This document shows, piece after piece, positions 8,210 to 15,833 of a stretch of 64,000 bases of DNA. The DNA is taken from assembly GCA_017508385.1 (NCBI GenBank), contig JAFVZB010000068.1, forward strand, positions 62,001 through 126,000, in the 5' to 3' direction. Under the pieces are notes generated by a model. It made no database searches, had not been told where the DNA came from, and saw only the letters and a program-made list of their open reading frames with translations. The DNA comes from Lentisphaeria bacterium (GTDB lineage: Bacteria; Verrucomicrobiota; Lentisphaeria; Victivallales; Victivallaceae). A program made the translations under genes and the position numbers. Each line of letters opens with the position of its first letter. Position 1 is the first letter of the stretch.

Positions 8210-10273
8210 TTATTCGTGGTCACAGCCGCACTCGCAGCCATGGTCGTGGTCATGGTCGCAGCCGCAGTCATCACCGCAGCAGCAGTCGTCTGAGAAGAAC
8301 TCTTTGATCTGCTCAACGACGCCCTCGGGAGTGAAGCCGAATTTCTCGGCGAGCACTTTGTAGGGGGCAGAAGCTCCGAAGTGGTCGAGACCGATCGAGA
8401 AGTTGGCCAGCTGACCCCATCCGTAAGTGGTTCCGGCTTCGAGGGAAATCACGCAGGGGCAATCTGAGGGAAGAACTGACTCCTGATACTCGTAATCCTG
8501 AGCGGCAAACAGCTCCTGACTCGGCATTGAGACGACACGCACACGCACCCCCTCGGCACGCAGCAGTTTGGCTGAGTCGATAGCAAGATTGACCTCGCTT
8601 CCTGTGGCAAGCAGGATGATGTCAAAATCCTCTTCGTCATCAACAACGAATGCACCCTTTGCCACATCGACATTTTTGGCGGTCTCAGCGGAGTAGGGGG
8701 CAAGGTTCTGACGGGTGAGCAGCAGAGCGACAGGTCCATCGGTTTCGAGAGCGACCGCCCACGCCTGAGCGACTTCGTGTGCCTCAGCCGGACGGATGAC
8801 AGTCATTCCCGGAATAGTGCGGAGCATTGCGATCTGCTCGATCGGCTCATGGGTCGGACCATCTTCACCGACGTAGAAGGAGTCGTGAGTGAAGACATAA
8901 ATCTGATGCAATCCCTGAATGGCAGCCAGACGGATGGCGGGTTTCATGTAGTCAGAGAAGACAAAGAATGTAGAGGTGTACGGAATGATCGTTCCGTTGA
9001 GAGCCATACCGTTTGCGGCAAGGCCCATGCCGAGTTCTCTCACGCCGAAGTGCAGATTACGTCCGGCGGGATTGTCGGCAGTGAAGTCTCCGCCGTTTTT
9101 GATATCGGTCTTGGTTGAAGGAGCAAGGTCTGCGGCTCCTCCGAAGAGGCTCGGAACAAGCTCGGCGGCTTTCTGAAGAATGATTCCTGAGCTGGCACGG
9201 GTGGCGACGGGCTCATCGACGGGAGCAACAGCCAACAACTGCTCTTTGATATCCTCAGGAACGGTGCGATTGATGTAGGTGTAAATGACTTTGGCACGCT
9301 CTTCGTCGGCATCGAGGAAGTTTTGGAATTTTTCTTCCCACTCTGCCGCCTCTTTCACCAACTCATCGCAACGCTCTTTGCAGTATTCTCTGACCTCCTG
9401 CGGAACGAAAAACTCATCTTCCGGCCAGCCGAGCTGTGCTTTGAGTGCGGCGACTTCGTCAACACCGAGCGGCTCGCCGTGGCTGGATGCTTTTCCCTCT
9501 TTGGTCGGAGCTTTGTATCCGATTTTGGTGTGACCGACGATGAGTGTCGGACGTCCGTCTCCGTTGTTGATGGCATCATCGAGAGCCGCATCGCACATTG
9601 CAGGGTCATTGGCATTGCCTATTTCTATAATGCGCCAGTTGTATGCGGCAAAGCGGGCGGCGACATTCTCTGAGAATGCACGGTCGGTCGAACCCTCGAT
9701 GGATATGTTGTTGCTGTCGTAGAAGACAATAAGTTCGTCAAGTTTCAGATGACCGGCAAGACTGGCTGACTCAGAGGTGCAGCCTTCCATCATGCAGCCG
9801 TCACCTGAGATGACGAAGATGCGGTTTTTGTAGAATCCGCTCTTGTCGAGGCCGGTCTTTGCAGCGAAGTGGCGGTCGGCGATAGCCATACCTACGGCTG
9901 AGGAAAATCCGCTGCCGAGGGGACCTGTGGTGATATCAACGCCATCGGTGTGACCGAACTCAGGATGTCCCGGAGTGAGACTTCCCCACTGACGGAATGC
10001 TTTAAGTTCTTCAATGTCAAGTCCGCAGTTGAAGAGGTGCAGCAGACTGTAAATGAGCATTGAACCGTGTCCTGCCGAGAGAACAAAGCGGTCACGACCT
10101 ATCCAGCGGGGATTTTCGGGATTGAAACGCAGATATTTGTTCCAGAGAGTGAAAGCGTAATCTGCGCATCCCATGGGCATTCCCGGGTGTCCGCTTTTGG
10201 CTTTCTGGATGGCTTCGGCTGTAAGAACACGGATGGTATCCGCCGCCTTGGAAGCAATTTTTACATCGTACAT
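8210..10273 (-). CDS. tkt: Transketolase with Cys/His/Asp-rich C-terminal tail
   Basis: TPP-dependent transketolase of the pentose phosphate pathway. The thiamine motif GDGCMMEGCTSESASLAGH, the pyrimidine domain, and the C-terminal domain (LLATGSEVNLA, SLEAGTTYGWG) are all present, and the length of about 687 is normal. The second ATG (10273) is preferred: AGGA lies eight bases before it but only two before the first ATG (10279). Oddly, after the normal end (EQIKEFF) there are about 25 residues with 8 Cys, 4 His and many Asp (8213-8290), as in metal-binding tails. Downstream genes are the hexomutase and NUDIX hydrolase; ruvB diverges upstream. Confidence 0.95.
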   Translation of the reverse strand: MYDVKIASKAADTIRVLTAEAIQKAKSGHPGMPMGCADYAFTLWNKYLRFNPENPRWIGRDRFVLSAGHGSMLIYSLLHLFNCGLDIEELKAFRQWGSLTPGHPEFGHTDGVDITTGPLGSGFSSAVGMAIADRHFAAKTGLDKSGFYKNRIFVISGDGCMMEGCTSESASLAGHLKLDELIVFYDSNNISIEGSTDRAFSENVAARFAAYNWRIIEIGNANDPAMCDAALDDAINNGDGRPTLIVGHTKIGYKAPTKEGKASSHGEPLGVDEVAALKAQLGWPEDEFFVPQEVREYCKERCDELVKEAAEWEEKFQNFLDADEERAKVIYTYINRTVPEDIKEQLLAVAPVDEPVATRASSGIILQKAAELVPSLFGGAADLAPSTKTDIKNGGDFTADNPAGRNLHFGVRELGMGLAANGMALNGTIIPYTSTFFVFSDYMKPAIRLAAIQGLHQIYVFTHDSFYVGEDGPTHEPIEQIAMLRTIPGMTVIRPAEAHEVAQAWAVALETDGPVALLLTRQNLAPYSAETAKNVDVAKGAFVVDDEEDFDIILLATGSEVNLAIDSAKLLRAEGVRVRVVSMPSQELFAAQDYEYQESVLPSDCPCVISLEAGTTYGWGQLANFSIGLDHFGASAPYKVLAEKFGFTPEGVVEQIKEFFSDDCCCGDDCGCDHDHDHGCECGCDHE

Positions 10274-10334
10274 AGTCATTATCCTTTATTTTTTTTGCAC
10301 TTTACACTGGCAAATTTGTCATATCAGTATTATC

Positions 10335-10365
10335 TTATTGTAAAGATAAAATGTAATTACAATAA
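10335..10365. promoter_or_regulatory. Inverted repeat in tkt/ruvB divergent intergenic region
   Basis: A perfect 9-bp inverted repeat, TTATTGTAA (10335-10343) and TTACAATAA (10357-10365), lies between the divergent tkt and ruvB genes. Its AT-rich sequence and position suit a regulator site or overlapping promoters. No regulator is identified. Confidence 0.3.
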
Positions 10366-10419
10366 AATAACACACGGTAAGCAGAAAAACAAGTCCTGTA
10401 AGCCGAAAAAGAGAAGATT

Positions 10420-11439
10420 ATGACGGAACGATTTATTACATCGACACTGAACAAGCGTGATTCTGCCAAAGAAACGACCCTGCGGCCGCCGACTTTTGCT
10501 GAATTTCCGGGGCAGGAAAAGGTCAAGGAGCAGCTGGAACTCTTTGTGAAAGCGGCAACTGCCCGTGACGAAGCGCTCGACCACATCCTTTTGAGCGGAC
10601 CTCCGGGATTGGGAAAGACCACACTTGCCTACATCATCGCCAATGAGCGTGGAACAAAACTCAAAAGTTCAAGCGGTCCCGCCATCGAAAAACCCGGCGA
10701 CCTTGCCGGACTTCTGACCAGTCTTGAGCCGGGTGACGTGCTTTTCATTGATGAAATCCACCGCCTGAGCACCACGGTTGAAGAGTACCTTTACAGTGCC
10801 ATGGAAGATTTCTTCATTGATATCATGCTCGAGCAGGGGGCAGGTTCACGCAGTGTCCGGCTTTCAGTTCCCCGTTTCACTCTGATCGGAGCAACGACCC
10901 GTCTCGGAATGATATCAGCTCCGCTGCGTGCCCGCTTCGGATTGAATATCCGTCTGGATTATTACGACCCCGAAAGCCTGAGCGAAATAATCAAGCGTTC
11001 AGCAGATATCCTTGATGTCGAGCTTGAAGATGAGGGGGCAAAGGTTATTGCCGGACGCTGCCGCGGAACTCCCCGTATCGCCAACAATCTTCTGCGCCGT
11101 GCGCGTGATTACGCTCAGGTGAGGGCGGATTCCGTCGTTACCGGAGAGGTCGCTTCTGCGGCTCTTGAAATGCTGCAAATCGACTCCGACGGACTCGATG
11201 AGATGGATATCCGCATACTTGAAACGATCATCTGCAACTTCAGGGGCGGTCCTGTCGGACTCAAAAATATTGCCGTTTCCGTCGGCGAAGAAGAGGATGC
11301 CATTGAGGATGTTTACGAGCCTTTCCTTATTCAGAAAGGTTATCTCACCCGTACTCCCAAAGGACGTGTTGCGACTCCGAAAGCATGGCGCAAGCTCGGT
11401 CTCGACCAGGCGACCGGCAGAGAAATGGAACTCTTTTAA
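10420..11439 (+). CDS. ruvB: Holliday junction branch migration helicase RuvB
   Basis: 339-residue AAA+ motor that drives Holliday junction migration with RuvA. Walker [10 protein letters not shown] is at 60-68, Walker B is [10 protein letters not shown], sensor 1 is TLIGATTR, and the C-terminal winged helix ([18 protein letters not shown]) is complete. The N-terminal [19 protein letters not shown] is the classic RuvB opening. ruvA and ruvC are not in the window. The gene heads a plus-strand unit with the zinc-ribbon, AlbA_2 and helicase genes. Confidence 0.97.
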   Translation: MTERFITSTLNKRDSAKETTLRPPTFAEFPGQEKVKEQLELFVKAATARDEALDHILLSGPPGLGKTTLAYIIANERGTKLKSSSGPAIEKPGDLAGLLTSLEPGDVLFIDEIHRLSTTVEEYLYSAMEDFFIDIMLEQGAGSRSVRLSVPRFTLIGATTRLGMISAPLRARFGLNIRLDYYDPESLSEIIKRSADILDVELEDEGAKVIAGRCRGTPRIANNLLRRARDYAQVRADSVVTGEVASAALEMLQIDSDGLDEMDIRILETIICNFRGGPVGLKNIAVSVGEEEDAIEDVYEPFLIQKGYLTRTPKGRVATPKAWRKLGLDQATGREMELF

Positions 11440-11461
11440 CAACTTTAAGGAGCATTGTATT

Positions 11462-12172
11462 ATGGCTGTGACCTGTCTTGATGAACTCCTGAAACTTCAG
11501 GAGCTTGATTTGCGTTTGCGTGACCTTGAACTCCGGCTCAAAACCATTCCGCAGGAAATGAAAAATATGATAGCCAAACGTGATGCCGTCAATGCCTCGA
11601 CCGCATCAGCCGCTGCCGCTGTCAGGCGTATAGAGCTCGACATTAAAGCCTCGGAAGCGGAAATATCCCGCCTGCAAAACGAGAACGCCAAGCTGCTCCA
11701 GCAGTCAAGTCAGGTAAAAAAGCAGACTGAATATCAGGCGATGCTTCAGGCTATCGACAATAATAAAAAGAAAATTTCCGATGAGGAAGAAAAGAGTATT
11801 CTGCTCTACGATGACCTTGAGGCGGCAAAAAAGAGTTACTTCGTGACCAAAAAGAATAATGAGGATGAGATAAAGATCATCAAATCAGAGTTCGATGAGA
11901 TGATAGATTACTCCAAAAAAGTGGAAACCGAGATATCCCGCCTGAAAAAGGAGCGTCCTGAGCTGGTCAAAAAGGTCAATCCGGATATTCTTTCTACCTA
12001 CACCCGGCTGTTGAATGGCAAAAACGGAACGCCTCCGGTCTGCGCCGTTGAAGATGGAATATGTTCCGGCTGTCACCTGCGTGTGACTCCGCAGACCATA
12101 AACGATATCGTCCGTGAACGGATGGCGGTTTGCGACAACTGCCAGTGTTTTATTTATCTGCCTGCTGAGTGA
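11462..12172 (+). CDS. Coiled-coil zinc-ribbon protein (CT398/C4-type)
   Basis: 236 residues: a long antiparallel coiled-coil hairpin (about residues 5-170) followed by a C-terminal four-Cys zinc ribbon (CSGC and, about 20 residues on, CDNC). This is the architecture of the CT398 family seen in chlamydiae and many other bacteria, proposed to be a nucleic-acid or protein scaffold. The start at 11462 has AAGGAG nine bases upstream; the same frame is open much further upstream but overlaps ruvB. It lies between ruvB and the AlbA_2 gene, with a three-base gap to the latter. Confidence 0.85.
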   Translation: MAVTCLDELLKLQELDLRLRDLELRLKTIPQEMKNMIAKRDAVNASTASAAAAVRRIELDIKASEAEISRLQNENAKLLQQSSQVKKQTEYQAMLQAIDNNKKKISDEEEKSILLYDDLEAAKKSYFVTKKNNEDEIKIIKSEFDEMIDYSKKVETEISRLKKERPELVKKVNPDILSTYTRLLNGKNGTPPVCAVEDGICSGCHLRVTPQTINDIVRERMAVCDNCQCFIYLPAE

Positions 12173-12175
12173 GCT

Positions 12176-13357
12176 ATGTCGAAGATCAATTTTGAAGAAC
12201 TTGTAAAACGTGCGGTGGAATCCGATGAGCTTGATTACAAGGCTCATCAATCGTGGAACACCATGACCCGGAACGCAAAAGCGAAAATCGTCCGGCATCT
12301 CGCCGCATTTGCCAATACTCACGGCGGATATCTGGTCATCGGAGTCGGAGAAGACAACTCAGGTTATCCCGGTGATTTGCAGGGTTTGACCGATGAGGAG
12401 TGTGCCAGTTTCGACCCGAGCAAGGTCGGGGCTTTCGTCAAAAATTACATCGAGCCTCCCATAGATTTCACCATAGAACGGCCGCTTGTCGATGGCAAAC
12501 GCTTTGCGATTTTCGTGGTAAAACCCTTTTCCGCAATGCCGCACGTCTGCTGTCAGGCAGTCGAACACGAGTTGCGTGAGGGAGTTTTTTACATTCGCAC
12601 AGCCGATGCCTCAAGCCGTCCTGCCACCCGTGCCATGGAGCTGCATCAGCTTATCCAGAGGGCTCTGCGCAATCAGCGTGAGATGCTGGGCAGGATGCTC
12701 AGAGGAATACTCTATGAGACCAATTCATCGACCACTCTGCCTGAGCAGCCGGGAGTCGTTGAACAGTTGCGTTCAGCCATCGAATATTTTATCCGCCGCA
12801 AGAAGCCGGAAAAAGCTGAAGAGTACGCTCTTGTTCAGTTGACGATCGTTCCCGACGGCAACGTTGATTGTACTGTTCCTGCGATAAAATCTGCTGTTGC
12901 GGGAGAGCCTCTTGCTGAAATACTGCGCTCAGGATTTTGTTGTGACCCGTCGCAGGTGCATGAGACCAGTGTCGGAGTGCGTTATCTTGCCGCCCATGAG
13001 CGCAATATGTGGCAGCTTTTTCAAAACGGTTCTTTTTTGCGTGTGCTTTATCTGCCGCTTGTTGACGGAGTTGTGAATATTTCATCTCTCACGGAGACTG
13101 TTCTGGCATCAATAAAGTTTGTCTCAGGCATCGCCGCCTGTTTTGCTCAGGAAGAGCGGCTCTACTCAGTCCGGCTGGTTGTTTCGGGTGAAAAGCAGAT
13201 AGATTTCATGCTTGATGATAAAACAGTTGTATCAACCTCTCCCAACGGCTCGACTTCTGAAATCTGCCGCAGTGCGGCTGACTTGGCAAGTGCTCCGGAA
13301 GTCCATGCTGACAGAGTGATAAGAAAATTTTCTGCCGGGTTAGAGGCACGCCAATGA
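12176..13357 (+). CDS. AlbA_2/Schlafen-like putative DNA-binding domain protein
   Basis: 393 residues. The N-terminal 150 or so residues match the AlbA_2 (divergent AAA-4/Schlafen) domain: D-E-L-D-Y-K at the start, then HLAAFANTHGGYLVIGVGED and FYIRTADASSRPAT. The remaining 240 residues are not recognised. The stop overlaps the start of the DinG-like helicase (ATGA at 13354-13357), implying translational coupling. Related domains occur in transcription regulators and in RNA- or DNA-targeting Schlafen proteins; the activity here is unknown. Confidence 0.8.
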   Translation: MSKINFEELVKRAVESDELDYKAHQSWNTMTRNAKAKIVRHLAAFANTHGGYLVIGVGEDNSGYPGDLQGLTDEECASFDPSKVGAFVKNYIEPPIDFTIERPLVDGKRFAIFVVKPFSAMPHVCCQAVEHELREGVFYIRTADASSRPATRAMELHQLIQRALRNQREMLGRMLRGILYETNSSTTLPEQPGVVEQLRSAIEYFIRRKKPEKAEEYALVQLTIVPDGNVDCTVPAIKSAVAGEPLAEILRSGFCCDPSQVHETSVGVRYLAAHERNMWQLFQNGSFLRVLYLPLVDGVVNISSLTETVLASIKFVSGIAACFAQEERLYSVRLVVSGEKQIDFMLDDKTVVSTSPNGSTSEICRSAADLASAPEVHADRVIRKFSAGLEARQ

Positions 13358-15432
13358 TAATTCCTCAGGAACACTTGTCTGCCGATGAAGAAACCGCTCT
13401 TCCCAACCTTGACAAGTACAATGTAGAATACAATATAGAAGAGGCTCCTGAACTCGGAGATTGCGAGGGAACAGGCGACCTCGTGACCGACTGCCGCAAC
13501 TTTTTTGCCAAAGACGGAATCCTTGCCAACGGTGATTTCGGCCCCCGTGAATACGAAGAGAGACCTCAGCAGACCGCTATGGCTGTCGGCGTCGCCGAAG
13601 CTCTGGTTGAGGGAAACAACCTCTGTGTTGAGGCTCCGACCGGAGTCGGCAAGAGTTTTGCTTACCTTGTTCCCCTGATATACCGCAGCCGTTACTGCGC
13701 ACTGCCGTCTGTGGTTTCCACCGAGACGATAAATTTGCAGGAGCAGTTGATGAATAAAGATATTCCGATGCTGCGCACGCTCACCGGAATAGATATCAAA
13801 GCCGCTCTCTCCAAAGGACGCCACAACTATATCTGCCGCCGCAGGCTTGATATGCTTTCGGGCGACCAGCGTGATGCGCTTTTGCCGGTTCCGTCACTGG
13901 TGCTCGATTTGGAAAAAATCAACGATTGTGTCGAAGACGGAATATCCGGTGAGCGTGATGAACTGAATTTCAGAATAGACCCTCAGGTGTGGAGTCTGGT
14001 CTGCTGTGAAGCCGGCAACTGCGCCGGAGCCAAGTGCAGATATTTCCGCAACTGTTACTACTATAAAGCACGCCGCACCTGGGAGGATGCCAATATCATC
14101 ATCGCCAATCACGCACTCTTTTTTACCGACCTTGCCATGCGTGGCGAGGGGTGTGAGAGTCCGCTTCTTCCCAATTACGGAGCTGTGATGATAGATGAGG
14201 CTCACACACTTGAAAACAATGCGGCTGACCACCTCGGACTACATGTTTCAAAGAGCGGACTTATCGGAGTATTGAACCGTCTCTACAATCCCGATAACGC
14301 AAGAGGGTTACTGCTGCGTTCCGGAGCGGCGGCGATCGAGCTCCGGGGACTTGCCGGCGATGCGAGGGATGAGGTTTACGGATATTTCCGTTTTTACGAG
14401 GAGCTGCTCGAAAGCCGCCATGAGACTGCTTTGAAAATTCCCCGTCCTGACATGTGTTCTGAAAACCTCACCCGGGCACTGCTGGCACTTGCCCGCAAAC
14501 TTGACGAGTTCATCGAAGAGACAGAGGATGAGGATTCTTTCAAAACAGAAATGCAGTCTCAGCTGTCGAGACTGCGGGAGTACATCGATGCAGTAAGCAC
14601 ATTCCACCATCAAACCCAGCCTGATGCGGTTTATTATATAGAAAGTGACCGTGGCAGTGTGACTCTGCACGGAGCTCCGCTCAACGTCTCTGAGCTTCTG
14701 CGCAGCAGGTTGTTCAATCAGGACTTCCCCGTAATGCTGTGCAGTGCCACATTGACATACCGGGGGAGATTTGATTATTTTTGGAGCAGAACAGGTTTTG
14801 TCGGCGGCAGTGGAATGCGCCTTGATTCTCCGTTTTCATCTGAGCAGGCTGCTATATACCTGCCCAGAGAGATGCCCGACCCGTCGAGCAGTGATTTCGT
14901 GCCTGCTCTGATAGAGAAAATTCCGGAATTCATCAGGTTGACCGATGGCAAGGCGTTTGTTCTCTTTACCAGCTATCAGGCGTTGAAGCAGTGCGCCGAG
15001 AGCCTGAAGTGGTCATTCATGCACGAAAACTGGAAACTTCTGGTGCAGGGCGGAGACCTCACCCGCAGTCAGCTGTTGGCAGAGTTCAAAGAGGATATAA
15101 ACTCAGTGCTCTTCGGAACCGACAGTTTCTGGACAGGTGTAGATGTTCCGGGCGAAGCATTGAGCAACGTTATCGTGACCAAACTTCCGTTTGCCGTTCC
15201 GAGCCATCCTCTGATAGCTGCAAGAATGGCAAAAATCGAAGAAATGGGCGGCAGTTCGTTTTCGGAGTACTCACTTCCTGAAGCCGTGCTGAAATTCCGT
15301 CAGGGGGCAGGGCGTCTAATCCGCAGCCGCAGTGACCGCGGAGTTATCGTGATACTCGACCGCCGGGTGATATCCAAAGGATACGGCAAACTCTTTCTCG
15401 ACAGCCTGCCGTACAAGGTGGAAATAATATAA
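13354..15432 (+). CDS. DinG/XPD-like ATP-dependent DNA helicase
   Basis: 692-residue SF2 helicase of the XPD/DinG group. Walker A is EAPTGVGKS (93-101), four spaced Cys at about 217-237 (C-x5-C-x4-C-x5-C) probably hold a 4Fe-4S cluster, DEAH is near 281, and the last motif is QGAGRLIRS. FWTGVDVPGEALSNVIVTKLPF is a typical DinG segment. It probably unwinds DNA with 5'-3' polarity during repair, R-loop or G4 processing. There is no exonuclease domain. The start overlaps the AlbA_2 gene, and GAGG lies seven bases upstream. An inverted repeat, CCGCTT/AAGCGG (15445-15470), follows the stop. Confidence 0.9.
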   Translation: MIIPQEHLSADEETALPNLDKYNVEYNIEEAPELGDCEGTGDLVTDCRNFFAKDGILANGDFGPREYEERPQQTAMAVGVAEALVEGNNLCVEAPTGVGKSFAYLVPLIYRSRYCALPSVVSTETINLQEQLMNKDIPMLRTLTGIDIKAALSKGRHNYICRRRLDMLSGDQRDALLPVPSLVLDLEKINDCVEDGISGERDELNFRIDPQVWSLVCCEAGNCAGAKCRYFRNCYYYKARRTWEDANIIIANHALFFTDLAMRGEGCESPLLPNYGAVMIDEAHTLENNAADHLGLHVSKSGLIGVLNRLYNPDNARGLLLRSGAAAIELRGLAGDARDEVYGYFRFYEELLESRHETALKIPRPDMCSENLTRALLALARKLDEFIEETEDEDSFKTEMQSQLSRLREYIDAVSTFHHQTQPDAVYYIESDRGSVTLHGAPLNVSELLRSRLFNQDFPVMLCSATLTYRGRFDYFWSRTGFVGGSGMRLDSPFSSEQAAIYLPREMPDPSSSDFVPALIEKIPEFIRLTDGKAFVLFTSYQALKQCAESLKWSFMHENWKLLVQGGDLTRSQLLAEFKEDINSVLFGTDSFWTGVDVPGEALSNVIVTKLPFAVPSHPLIAARMAKIEEMGGSSFSEYSLPEAVLKFRQGAGRLIRSRSDRGVIVILDRRVISKGYGKLFLDSLPYKVEII

Positions 15433-15543
15433 AAAAGCAAAAATCCGCTTGTAAAATATATAAGCGGGTGCAATATTATAGATGTGCGTTTGTGCTGAAA
15501 TGCATAAATGCGTGATGATTTACAACCGTTATATTTCAGCAAA

Positions 15544-15684
15544 TATGCCTAAAACCGACCAAGTAAGAAGTTTATTTGCCGCAACAACAGGTGAAATGTA
15601 TCCGGCTGGATTGTATCTTTACGATCTTGAGCCGGACGTTTTGTCGCATTGTTGTGGCAGGTTCTTGGTCGGACCTTAGGCATA
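15544..15684 (+). ncRNA. Putative structured RNA, rod-like (6S RNA-like shape)
   Basis: Five nested helices can be traced by eye. Pairings are 15544-15552 with 15676-15684 (9 bp); 15555-15563 with 15664-15672 (9 bp); 15578-15587 with 15649-15658 (10 bp, one G-U); 15601-15607 with 15630-15636 (7 bp); and 15610-15615 with 15620-15625 (6 bp, one G-U, loop TCTT). A 14/5-nt asymmetric bubble lies between the second and third helices. A TATATT (15530-15535) sits eight bases before the first pair, and a T8 tract lies at 15702-15709. Shape and probable length (about 145-170 nt) resemble 6S RNA, but identity is inference. The fold works on either strand; plus is chosen from the -10 and T tract. Confidence 0.5.
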
Positions 15685-15781
15685 GTGTGAGGAACGTCTG
15701 GTTTTTTTTATGCCTGAATAAATCCGAACATCAAATACCGTGGAGTGCCTTTCTCTTTTTTACCATAGTATTTTTGCTGAG

Positions 15782-15810
15782 TTGAACAAAATACTGATAA
15801 AAATTATAAA
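15782..15810 (+). promoter_or_regulatory. Promoter of the AIDA-repeat giant gene
   Basis: TTGAAC (15782-15787), a 17-base spacer and TATAAA (15805-15810) lie 24 bases before the ATG at 15834, leaving a very short leader with GAGGAAAAGAGAAA as ribosome site. The separate promoter implies the upstream structured RNA is not this gene's leader. Confidence 0.5.
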
Positions 15811-15833
15811 TAACGAAAAGAGGAAAAGAGAAA

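Larger units (their letters stand above)
15433..15833. other. 400-bp intergenic region before the giant gene
   Basis: No protein gene is supported here. It holds an inverted repeat (CCGCTT at 15445-15450, AAGCGG at 15462-15467), the rod-like RNA candidate (15544-15684), a T8 tract (15702-15709), an 8-bp inverted repeat AGTATTTT/AAAATACT (15767-15774 and 15788-15795) and the giant gene promoter. Open frames across it lack ribosome sites and resemble nothing known. Confidence 0.6.

Noticed and set aside
8048-8363. Plus-strand frames across the transketolase tail (for example Ser/Gln/Pro-rich)
   Set aside because: They are antisense shadows of the Cys/His-rich tail and the mutase gene start.
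11165-11461. Extended start for the zinc-ribbon protein
   Set aside because: The extension overlaps ruvB in another frame and lacks a ribosome site; ATG 11462 has AAGGAG.
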